A model generated the notes under the pieces. That model did no database searches. It saw only the letters and a program-made list of their open reading frames with translations, and was not told where the DNA came from. Position numbers and translations under genes: made by a program. From Conchocele bisecta (lineage: Eukaryota; Mollusca; Bivalvia; Lucinida; Thyasiridae): 64,000 nt of DNA. Below, in pieces: positions 56,554-64,000 of the stretch; the stretch's first letter is position 1; every line of letters begins with the position of its first letter. Location: the NCBI GenBank assembly GCA_029237695.1, contig JAQRGA010000042.1, positions 1,054,001-1,118,000 of the forward strand. Reading direction: 5' to 3'.

Positions 56554-58209
56554 ATGAAGAATAGAGTACGTTTTGCACCATCACCTACAGGTAATGTTCA
56601 TATAGGTAATATTAGAACAGCTATATTTAATTATCTCTTTGCCCGGAGTACGGGTGGAGAATTTATTTTAAGAGTAGAAGATACTGATAAAGAAAGATCT
56701 ACACAAGGTGCTGTCGATAGACTTTTAGAGTGCATGGAGTGGCTTGGTCTTGAGTGTGATGGTGAGTTTTACTATCAAAGTCAGCATGAAGAAGAGCATG
56801 TAAATGCTGCCAAAAAATTATTAAATGAAAAAAAAGCTTACTATATGCCTGTAAAAGATGGCGAAAAAAGTCCTCTCTTATTTAGGATTCCATGGAATCC
56901 TAATAAGAATATTAGGTTTGTAGGCAATGTAGAACTAGAGATTCATCCACAATCTAAGCTTGAAATAGATTTGACAGGTATTAGATTTTTTACAATTAGT
57001 AAAAAAGGCAAACCAGTCGAAAATTTTGCATCTCTTGCAGGATTTAGAGATTTAAAAATATATGATACTAACGATAATATTATATTTAATATTGAAGATA
57101 ATATTGATAATATTATCTCAAATGAAAAATCATATACATTTGAAAGTTGCTATAAAATTTCATTTTTAAGGAGAGAGGTTTATTATACTGATTTAATTAA
57201 GGGTGAATTAGCAAAGCCGTTAGACGGTATGAAAGATCTTATTATTGTCAGAAGTAATGGATCTCATGTTTTTCATCTGGCAAATGTTTATGATGATATT
57301 AAGCAGGGTGTAACACATATTATTCGTGGTGATGATCATGTAGAAAATACTTATAGACATATTTTGCTTTTTGATGCTCTGGAAAAAGAAATACCACACT
57401 ATGCTCATATGCCGATGATAATCAATAGAGTAGGAAAACCTTATAGTAAACGTGACGGTGATGCATTCGTTGGTGATTTTAAAGAAAAAGGTTATCTATC
57501 TGCTGCTCTTTTTAATTATCTATCTTTACTGGGGTGGTCTCCTGGCGGCGATAGAGAAAAACTGGGTATTGATGAACTGGTAAACTCTTTTACTTTAGAT
57601 AGAGTTAAAAGTTCGCCGGCACAGTTTGATATAAGTAAATTACTGAACCTTAATGCTCTATATATGTCGGAAGTAGATAAAGATAGCTTTACTAAAAATG
57701 TCTACGACGAAGCAGTGAAACAGGGCTGGTGTGATAATATTCAATTATCTAAATTTGAAGAAATTGCTGAATTTATGCAATCTAGAACTAAACTCTATTC
57801 TCAGGTAAGTGAATGGAAATGTTTCTTCTTTGATGATTCATCCTATTTAAATGGAACAAAAAACACTGAGAGTAAATTGAGTGATAAAAAATATGAATAT
57901 GATTTAAAGGCTGCTAAAAAAACTTTTAAGAAAGAAGAAATAATTAAAGGATTAAGTTTATTTAAAGATAAACTTTTTGAATTGCCTGAAAATATATCAG
58001 AAAACGATTTTGAAAAAACTATTGCATTATCTCAACAGGAAACTGAATTATTTGAAGGTAGATTAAATCAGCCGGTACGAATAGCTGTAACAGGTAAAAG
58101 CGGCGGAGCTGATTTATTTAAAACCCTAGCCTTAATTGGCAGGGATAAAATTATATATCGTATATGCAAAGTATTAGATATGGCAGAAGGAATGGTAGAT
58201 AATGGTTGA
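56554..58209 (+). CDS. gltX: glutamyl-tRNA synthetase (with extra internal insertion)
   Basis: A 551-residue class I synthetase. The HIGH-type motif is [13 protein letters not shown] (HIGN, 16-19) and the KMSKS equivalent is SKRDG (298-302). Compared with typical bacterial enzymes (about 470 residues, KMSKS near 240), it is about 80 residues longer. Roughly 60 of the extra residues fall between the two motifs (about 120-200, including KGKPVENF and [10 protein letters not shown]), where the sequence is Ile/Asn/Asp-rich. The C-terminal anticodon-binding end is present. It overlaps glnS by 8 bases. Confidence 0.93.
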   Translation: MKNRVRFAPSPTGNVHIGNIRTAIFNYLFARSTGGEFILRVEDTDKERSTQGAVDRLLECMEWLGLECDGEFYYQSQHEEEHVNAAKKLLNEKKAYYMPVKDGEKSPLLFRIPWNPNKNIRFVGNVELEIHPQSKLEIDLTGIRFFTISKKGKPVENFASLAGFRDLKIYDTNDNIIFNIEDNIDNIISNEKSYTFESCYKISFLRREVYYTDLIKGELAKPLDGMKDLIIVRSNGSHVFHLANVYDDIKQGVTHIIRGDDHVENTYRHILLFDALEKEIPHYAHMPMIINRVGKPYSKRDGDAFVGDFKEKGYLSAALFNYLSLLGWSPGGDREKLGIDELVNSFTLDRVKSSPAQFDISKLLNLNALYMSEVDKDSFTKNVYDEAVKQGWCDNIQLSKFEEIAEFMQSRTKLYSQVSEWKCFFFDDSSYLNGTKNTESKLSDKKYEYDLKAAKKTFKKEEIIKGLSLFKDKLFELPENISENDFEKTIALSQQETELFEGRLNQPVRIAVTGKSGGADLFKTLALIGRDKIIYRICKVLDMAEGMVDNG

Positions 58210-59899
58210 AAACAATAGCGGGAAAAAATCTTTGGATTTTGTAAGATCAATAATAAGTGATGATGTTTTAAATAATAAAAATGATAGAAAAGTTGTAACC
58301 CGTTTTCCACCTGAACCAAATGGTTATTTGCATATTGGTCATTCTAAAGCCTTAAATTTAAATTTTGGTATTGCAGGTGAATTCAACGGGAAATGTCATT
58401 TGAGATTTGATGATACCAATCCGGTAAAAGAAGATATTGAATATGTTGAATCAATAAAAGAAGATATTAAATGGTTGGGCTATAATTGGAATGATGATCT
58501 TTATTATACTTCTGATTATTATGAAAAACTTTATAATTATGCTGTTGAATTAATAAAAAAAGGCAAAGCATTTGTCTGCGACTTAAGTGCAAGTGAAATA
58601 AGAGAATATAGAGGAAGCTTAACTGACACAGGTAAAGAAAGCCCTTATAGAAACCGATCAATTGATGAAAATTTAGATCTGTTTAAACGTATGCGTAACG
58701 GTGAATTTAAAGATGGTTCAAGCATATTAAGAGCTAAAATCGATATGTCATCTCCTAATATTCACATGCGTGATCCTGCTATATATAGAATTAAGCATGC
58801 ACATCACCATCGAACAGGTAATGAGTGGTGTATTTATCCTATGTATGATTTTGCACATTGTCTTTCCGACTCTATTGAAGGAATAACACACTCTATATGC
58901 ACTCTTGAATTTGAAATTCACCGTCCTTTATATGATTGGATATTAGATGAATTAGAAGTTATCTGTCATCCTCGGCAGATTGAATTTAATCGTTTAAATC
59001 TTACCTATACTGTTATGAGTAAAAGGAAACTTGTTCAACTTGTTGAAGGTAAATATGTCAGTGGCTGGGATGATCCTAGAATGCCTACTATTTCAGGTTT
59101 AAGAAGACGTGGTTATACTCCTGAATCTATTAAGAATTTTCTAGAAAAAGCCGGACTCACAAAAAGAGAACAGGTTATTGATGTATCACTGCTTGAATTT
59201 TGCGTAAGAGAAGATCTAAATAAAAAAGCTTCACGTGTCATGGGTGTCTTAAATCCACTAAAAGTTATTATTACTAATTATCCAAATGATATGGTAGATG
59301 AACTTGATGCGATAAATAATCCTGAGAACCCTGAAGAAGGCTCAAGAAAAGTTCCATTTTCTAAAGTTCTCTATATTGAAAAAGATGATTTTAGAGAGGA
59401 AGCTCCTAAAAAATATTTTAGAATGGTTCCTGGAAGAGAAGTACGTTTAAGATATGGTTATATTGTTGAATGTACAGGGTGTATTAAAGATAAAAATGGA
59501 AAAATACTGGAAGTGCATTGCACTTATGATCCAGATACACGTGGCGGAAGTACACCTGATGGTCGCAAAATAAAGGGTACTATTCATTGGGTATCTCTAA
59601 AACATGCCGTCAATGCAGAAATAAATCTTTACGATAGATTATTTATGGATAAAGCCACTGAAAGTGATTCATTTTTGAATAATTTAAATAGTGATTCTCT
59701 CAAAAAAATAACAAACTGTTATTTAGAACCAAGTTTATCCAAAGCTAGACCTAATGACAAATATCAATTTGAAAGAGTCGGTTATTTTTGTGTAGATAAA
59801 GATTCTACGAGTAAGAATCTCATTTTTAATAGAACTGTTGCCCTAAGAGATTCATGGGCAAAGAGAGATAACATTAAAAATAATGGAGGAGTAAAATAA
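58202..59899 (+). CDS. glnS: glutaminyl-tRNA synthetase
   Basis: A 565-residue GlnRS, homologous to GltX but with the GlnRS signature [20 protein letters not shown] (HIGH 44-47) and the KMSKS equivalent [11 protein letters not shown], followed by the beta-barrel anticodon domain ([32 protein letters not shown]). Its last base is shared with the next ATG, so all three genes of this run are probably co-translated. It is distinct from the amidotransferase route, so Gln-tRNA can be made directly. Confidence 0.95.
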   Translation: MVENNSGKKSLDFVRSIISDDVLNNKNDRKVVTRFPPEPNGYLHIGHSKALNLNFGIAGEFNGKCHLRFDDTNPVKEDIEYVESIKEDIKWLGYNWNDDLYYTSDYYEKLYNYAVELIKKGKAFVCDLSASEIREYRGSLTDTGKESPYRNRSIDENLDLFKRMRNGEFKDGSSILRAKIDMSSPNIHMRDPAIYRIKHAHHHRTGNEWCIYPMYDFAHCLSDSIEGITHSICTLEFEIHRPLYDWILDELEVICHPRQIEFNRLNLTYTVMSKRKLVQLVEGKYVSGWDDPRMPTISGLRRRGYTPESIKNFLEKAGLTKREQVIDVSLLEFCVREDLNKKASRVMGVLNPLKVIITNYPNDMVDELDAINNPENPEEGSRKVPFSKVLYIEKDDFREEAPKKYFRMVPGREVRLRYGYIVECTGCIKDKNGKILEVHCTYDPDTRGGSTPDGRKIKGTIHWVSLKHAVNAEINLYDRLFMDKATESDSFLNNLNSDSLKKITNCYLEPSLSKARPNDKYQFERVGYFCVDKDSTSKNLIFNRTVALRDSWAKRDNIKNNGGVK

Positions 59900-61053
59900 T
59901 GAACTTTATTTTTATTTCACCACATTTTCCTCCAACTTTTTTTAACTTTTGTGTAGAATTAAAAAAAGCCGGAGCCAACGTTTTAGCAATTGGTGATGCT
60001 CCGTATGATGAGTTTCGTCAGGAGCTTAAAGATTCATTAACTGAATACTGTAGAATTGATATGCTTAATTACGATAAGGTCTATAAAACCATGGCTTATT
60101 TTGCCAGCAAATATGGCAGGCTAGACAGAATAGATTCACAGAATGAATACTGGCTGGATTTAGAAGCTAAACTTAGACTTGATTTTAATATCTTTGGTCA
60201 AAAACCTGAAGATTTATATGTTAATCAAAGTAAACTTGGGATGAAAAAAATATTTGCTGAAGCAGGTGTACCATGTGCAGATGCAATACTTGTAGCTAAC
60301 CCTGATATTTTAAATGATTTTGTTACACAATATGGTTACCCATTAATAATTAAGCCTGACAAAGGAATGGGTGCAGCTAATACTTACAAAATAAATAATG
60401 AATTTGAATTAGATGAATTATTAAAAGATTTAACTCCCGGATATATTGCTGAACCTTTTGTTGAAGGTAAAATAGTTACATTTGATGGTTTAGTTGATAA
60501 ATCAGGTGATATAATGTTCTACTCTTCTTTTGAGCTTAGTGATAATGTTCTTGATATTTTAACTAATAAAAAGGATATGTATTATTTTTATACTAGAGAT
60601 ATTACTGAACAATTAGTTAAATATGGAAGACGTGTAGTAAGAGGATTTAATCTTAAAGAAAGATTTTTCCATTGCGAATTTTTCCGCAGGTATGATGGAG
60701 AGCATATGGCTCTTGAGATAAATGTCAGACCTCCGGGAGGTTTTTCTATTGATATGCAAAATTTCTCATGTGATATAGATTTATATAAAATATGGGCTCA
60801 GCTTGTAGTCAATGGCGTAGATACTCTGCAGTATACTAGAAATTTCAATGTCTCAAATGTTTCAAGAAGAGATCATTTAAGTTATGTTTACTGCAAAGAA
60901 GAAATATTTGAAAGACTTGGTGATATTGTTGTTGAATATACTAGAATTCCAACAATATTTGCAGAGGCTATGGGAAATGACACTTATTTATTAAGACATG
61001 AAAATTTAGAAGTCCTACATGAGGCAATAAATCTTGTACGGGCAACACACTAA
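59899..61053 (+). CDS. ATP-grasp ligase-like protein of unknown substrate
   Basis: A 384-residue ATP-grasp protein. The N-terminal domain begins [18 protein letters not shown], and the ATP-binding part has YPLIIKPDKGMGAANTYKI, YIAEPFVEGKIVTFDG and ALEINVRPPGGFSIDM, the Mg-ATP acidic/Asn triad (EINVRPPGG). The layout resembles carboxylate-amine/thiol ligases such as L-amino acid ligases. No family-specific N-terminus is recognised. The ATG overlaps the glnS stop by one base. The tight coupling to two aminoacyl-tRNA synthetases suggests a link to Glu/Gln metabolism, but this is inference. Confidence 0.8.
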   Translation: MNFIFISPHFPPTFFNFCVELKKAGANVLAIGDAPYDEFRQELKDSLTEYCRIDMLNYDKVYKTMAYFASKYGRLDRIDSQNEYWLDLEAKLRLDFNIFGQKPEDLYVNQSKLGMKKIFAEAGVPCADAILVANPDILNDFVTQYGYPLIIKPDKGMGAANTYKINNEFELDELLKDLTPGYIAEPFVEGKIVTFDGLVDKSGDIMFYSSFELSDNVLDILTNKKDMYYFYTRDITEQLVKYGRRVVRGFNLKERFFHCEFFRRYDGEHMALEINVRPPGGFSIDMQNFSCDIDLYKIWAQLVVNGVDTLQYTRNFNVSNVSRRDHLSYVYCKEEIFERLGDIVVEYTRIPTIFAEAMGNDTYLLRHENLEVLHEAINLVRATH

Positions 61054-61333
61054 ATAATGATTAATTGTTAATAAAATCTAAGATAATAAAAGGTTGTCAA
61101 TTTATTTAACTGTCGGTCTTTTTTTATATAAAATAGCCTAGATTCTCTAAGCCTGAATTTGCAGGTGTTGCTTGATAATTCCTTCACTGAATCGCTCAGG
61201 AGTTTCACTCCTTCTCCATTTTACACTTTGGCATGTTTAAAATAGCTAGTAGCTATATCTTTTTTTGATGATTTTATATTATGAATAAAAGTATTTATTG
61301 CCGGAGAAAAATTCTGTGCCCAAACTAGCTGGA
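61054..61333. other. 280-base gap between convergent genes, with a small hairpin-rich G+C island
   Basis: 61145-61245 is richer in G+C than its surroundings. It contains a short perfect hairpin AGGAGT-ttt-cACTCCT-type repeat near 61197-61213 and CCTG-aatttg-CAGG at 61152-61165. It could be a terminator for either convergent gene or a leftover transposable fragment. No tRNA or riboswitch consensus was matched. Confidence 0.35.
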
Positions 61334-62206
61334 TTAATAATTAGAATTCAGTACTTGAATTAAATATTTGCCATAGCCACTTTTATAGCTTTCTTTAGCA
61401 ATTTTTTCTAATTCGCTATCTGAAATATACCCATTAGACCAAGCTATTTCCTCTGGGCATGCCACTTTTAACCCTTGTCTTTCTTCTAAAATAGAAAAAT
61501 AAACTGAAGCATCCAGTAAAGATTTATGAGTGCCTGTATCAAGCCATGCAAAACCTCTATTTAGCTTAATTAAATTAAGTTTTTCTCTAGCTAAATAGAC
61601 TTTGTTTACGTCAGTTATTTCTAATTCACCTCTTGGAGAAGGTTTAAGATTTTTTGCAATTTCTACAACACTGTTATCATAGAAATAAAGTCCTGTGACT
61701 GCATAATTTGATTTTGGCTGTTCAGGTTTTTCTTCAATACTTAGAACTTTATTATTTTTGTCAAAATCGGCAACACCGTATCTTTCAGGATCATTTACCC
61801 AGTAGCCAAATACTGTTGCCCCATCAAGATTTTCAACTACTTTTTTTAATGTATTCCTAAAACGATGTCCGTGAAAGATATTATCTCCTAAAATTAAACA
61901 TACATTATCATTACTAATAAACTCTTCAGCTATTATAAAAGCTTGAGCGAGACCTTCTGGATTTGGCTGTTCTGCATATGATAAAGATATTCCCCATTTT
62001 TTGCCATTACCGAGAAGATTTTTAAACATTGGTAAGTCATCTGGTGTCGATATTATCAAAATATCCCTAATACCTGACTGCATCAGTGTAGATAATGGAT
62101 AATATATCATAGGTTTGTCATAAACAGGTAGAATTTGCTTACTTATAGATTTTGTTATCGGATGAAGGCGAGTGCCTGAACCACCGGCTAGAATTATACC
62201 TTTCAT
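61334..62206 (-). CDS. rfbA: glucose-1-phosphate thymidylyltransferase
   Basis: A 290-residue nucleotidyltransferase that makes dTDP-glucose, the first step to dTDP-rhamnose and other dTDP-sugars. The N-terminal signature is [20 protein letters not shown], with [20 protein letters not shown] (in part), ILGDNIFHG, and [17 protein letters not shown] at about 220-236. Length is typical of the RmlA family. rfbB, C and D are not in the window. It supports O-antigen or capsule sugar synthesis. Confidence 0.93.
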   Translation of the reverse strand: MKGIILAGGSGTRLHPITKSISKQILPVYDKPMIYYPLSTLMQSGIRDILIISTPDDLPMFKNLLGNGKKWGISLSYAEQPNPEGLAQAFIIAEEFISNDNVCLILGDNIFHGHRFRNTLKKVVENLDGATVFGYWVNDPERYGVADFDKNNKVLSIEEKPEQPKSNYAVTGLYFYDNSVVEIAKNLKPSPRGELEITDVNKVYLAREKLNLIKLNRGFAWLDTGTHKSLLDASVYFSILEERQGLKVACPEEIAWSNGYISDSELEKIAKESYKSGYGKYLIQVLNSNY

Positions 62207-62494
62207 ATTAAATCCTTTTTCTTTTTATTTGGTAAAGATTATCAATTAATCTCTATCATTAAAATAAATTATCAAATTCATTTTAATTAAAATTGAACTC
62301 TTTGAAGTGGATACACTAAGACAGGATATTTTACTCAATAAACTGTTTTTTGAACATTTGAATTATAGAATATAGAACGCATAAATATATATCTTTATTA
62401 TCTATAATTTTTCCATTTTTAATAATTTTATCAATATTTAAATGAGAATTTTCTTCTGTTTAAACAAAACTTGTTTTTTAAAATATATTATTTT

Positions 62495-63183
62495 TAGTTC
62501 TATTTTTAATTTTTGCTGCAGGGATTATTTTTTACTATAATGTTAGCCTTCTGAGGAGATAATTGCAAAGAAGAGTGGCATACTTTGAAGATATTATTAA
62601 ATTTGCGAGTTTACTATAGGCTTCAATTAATGAGTGTCTAAGTTATAATTACCCAAAATGAGAAATCAGTTTTTCATATAGAGATCTCATTGAGTGAAAA
62701 TATTGGAGTAGTTGGAGATAAAGTAGAAAAATACTGCAATGTACTTAGAAATACAGCCACCAAGTATCTATTAAAAAGTTCTGATACAGCTGGTAGGTCA
62801 ATTATGCTTGGCAATAAGAGCTTCAGTTCTAGAGAATCACTCAAAAAAATCTATTATACCTATATGCTTATGTAAGTATAGAAAGAGATACTTATCAAAG
62901 CTCTCAAGGTGGAAAGTTATATTCCTATCTGGATATAAATAGCATAATATTTATAGGATCAACACTTAAATATGCCAAAATGCTATTTCCAAAATATACT
63001 ATATGAATACACCTGATGTTATACAGTGTCTTCATATTATCAATAAAATAGCACATCCTGAGTATGGTAAAATTATATTTAAGTCAAAAATTTTGCAGGA
63101 AATAAAGCATGGTTTTTTAATATATTTATTGTTTTTTGTTATTACGTCTCTATTGATATGTTTGTTTTTATTTATAATTGTCT
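62495..63183 (+). pseudogene. frameshifted gene of unknown membrane protein
   Basis: The coding signal moves through frames. A hydrophobic stretch FLIFAAGIIFYYNVSLLRR is near 62505-62560, followed by a broken segment with LQRRVAYFEDIIKFASLL. Then 62690-62875 (SENIGVVGDKVEKY) runs on into 62875-63006 (SIERDTYQSSQGGKLYSYLD) and then 63003-63185, whose last 30 residues are a TM segment (YLLFFVITSLLICLFLFI). Each step is a one-frame shift with a stop, and the pieces join without gap. It is probably one protein with TM segments at both ends. No family is recognised. The rest of 62207-63350 shows nothing. Confidence 0.45.
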
Positions 63184-63350
63184 GATATACAAAAAATTAT
63201 GTAATGATATTCTTATTTAAAAGTATAGTGTACATGCAAAACATATAATGAAAATTTTAAAAAGATGAATATCTTTAATATTCGAGAATTTGTAATCTTC
63301 AATATGATAATATTTAACCCGCATGCAGTGCGATAATAGGAGGTAAAATT

Positions 63351-64000
63351 ATGGAATATGAAAAATATACAATTAAATCCAGAGAATCTATAATGGGTGC
63401 TCATGAAGAGAGTGTTAAATATAAACATCAGGAAATAAAATCATTACATTTATTGAAGGCATTGTTTTTGCAAACGGATGGTTTTATTGCTGAACTGCTT
63501 AAAAAACTTAATGTTAATTTAGTAGATTTAGAACTTAAAATAAATAATGGCTTAAATATCTATCCTGCAGTCGACGGATTCGGTGTAGGTCAGGTCTATG
63601 CATCTAGAGAGTTTACTAAAGTTCTTATGAACGCAAAAAAAATTGCTGAAGATATGAAAGATCAATATATAAGTGTGGAACATTTATTTCTTAGTATTTT
63701 TAATAATTCAGATGAGTGTAGTAAAATTTTGAAAGAGTTTAATCTTAGTAAGGATGTAATTTTAAATTCGTTAAAGGAATTGCATGGAAACCAAAAAGTA
63801 ACTTCAGAAGATCCTAAAAATAGTTTTCAGGTTTTGAAAAAATATTCAACTGATCTCACAGATTTAGCTAGTAAAGATAAACTTGACCCTGTTATAGGAC
63901 GTGATGATGAAATTAGAAGAACCATTCAGATTTTGTCACGCAGAAGAAAAAATAACCCTGTTCTTATAGGTGAAGCTGGTGTTGGTAAAACAGCTATTGT
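63351..64000 (+). CDS. clpB: ClpB/ClpA-type AAA+ chaperone, N-terminal part (runs off the window)
   Basis: 216 codons are visible after a strong ribosome site (taggaggtaaaatt). Residues 1-150 are the Clp N-domain (double repeat, [19 protein letters not shown]). Residues 160-216 open the first AAA+ domain: [21 protein letters not shown], then [15 protein letters not shown] (Walker A). The distinction between ClpB (disaggregase) and ClpA/ClpC rests on the middle domain, which lies outside. ClpB is the best guess from length and domain start. Confidence 0.8.
   Translation, partial: MEYEKYTIKSRESIMGAHEESVKYKHQEIKSLHLLKALFLQTDGFIAELLKKLNVNLVDLELKINNGLNIYPAVDGFGVGQVYASREFTKVLMNAKKIAEDMKDQYISVEHLFLSIFNNSDECSKILKEFNLSKDVILNSLKELHGNQKVTSEDPKNSFQVLKKYSTDLTDLASKDKLDPVIGRDDEIRRTIQILSRRRKNNPVLIGEAGVGKTAI

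Noticed and set aside
61054..61333. Riboswitch in the gap between the ATP-grasp gene and rfbA
   Set aside because: The hairpins do not match cobalamin, glycine, TPP or SAM riboswitch conserved cores that I know.
63200..63350. CIRCE or heat-shock promoter before clpB
   Set aside because: No TTAGCACTC-N9-GAGTGCTAA repeat or sigma-32 consensus was found; only a strong ribosome site is visible.
1..64000. CRISPR array or prophage
   Set aside because: No regularly spaced repeats and no phage structural or integrase genes were seen in any part of the window.

Overview
The window is a strongly AT-rich bacterial chromosome segment (by eye about 30% G+C) with no intact mobile element and no CRISPR array. 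The gene set points to a Gram-negative anaerobe. waaA (Kdo transferase) and tolB imply a lipopolysaccharide-bearing outer membrane. A rubrerythrin, a rubredoxin-glutamate synthase fusion and a complete six-subunit Ech-type [NiFe] hydrogenase imply anaerobic, ferredoxin-linked metabolism. The coaE-rho order, the GNHTDYN-type galactokinase and the families of several pseudogenes (uroporphyrinogen-decarboxylase-like, FucP-like MFS, AsmA-like) make me lean to the PVC/Lentisphaerae side, but only weakly. Many intergenic stretches of 0.4-1.5 kb hold recognisable decayed genes, which suggests a host-associated or otherwise eroding genome.

Layout. 1-10.2 kb: rubrerythrin end, rubredoxin/glutamate synthase fusion, MFS transporter, alpha/beta hydrolase, serC, AI-2E-type permease and xdhC, separated by long spacers with transposase and transporter remains. 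10.2-12.3 kb: a wrecked type II restriction-modification locus, with a cytosine-C5 methyltransferase cut off after its PCQ motif, then an HNH nuclease and a PD-(D/E)XK-like restriction enzyme that both look full length. 12.7-20.2 kb: TPR protein, an HPr-kinase/PEPCK-like P-loop protein and 5-formyl-THF cyclo-ligase, among decayed IS630 and IS1-like copies, a uroporphyrinogen decarboxylase remnant and an AsmA-like pseudogene carrying only nonsense mutations. 20.3-24.1 kb: tRNA-Gly and tRNA-Tyr, prc protease and galK. 24.1-24.9 kb: an AlbA_2 (Schlafen-like) pseudogene.

25.2-30.3 kb (minus): echABCDEF, which couples ferredoxin oxidation/H2 production to ion translocation. 30.6-37.0 kb (plus): tolB, waaA, gatCAB and a HAD phosphatase. 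37.5-41.2 kb: a TetR-controlled MacA/MacB-like ABC exporter. 41.3-44.1 kb (minus): coaE, rho split into two ATGA-overlapping reading frames, a zinc-ribbon protein and an FtsB-like protein. 44.3-51.2 kb: NUDIX hydrolase, TPR membrane protein, SpoU-type RNA methyltransferase and parE-parC. 51.2-56.3 kb: oppABC without ATPases and an AdiC-like permease. 56.6-61.1 kb: gltX-glnS-ATP-grasp ligase as an overlapping operon. 61.3-64 kb: rfbA, a frameshifted unknown pseudogene, and the 5' end of clpB running off the window.

The observations most worth following are the split rho, the methyltransferase-less restriction locus, the ATP-grasp ligase coupled to GluRS/GlnRS, the HPrK/PEPCK-like protein, and the inverted-repeat cluster between ech and tolB.
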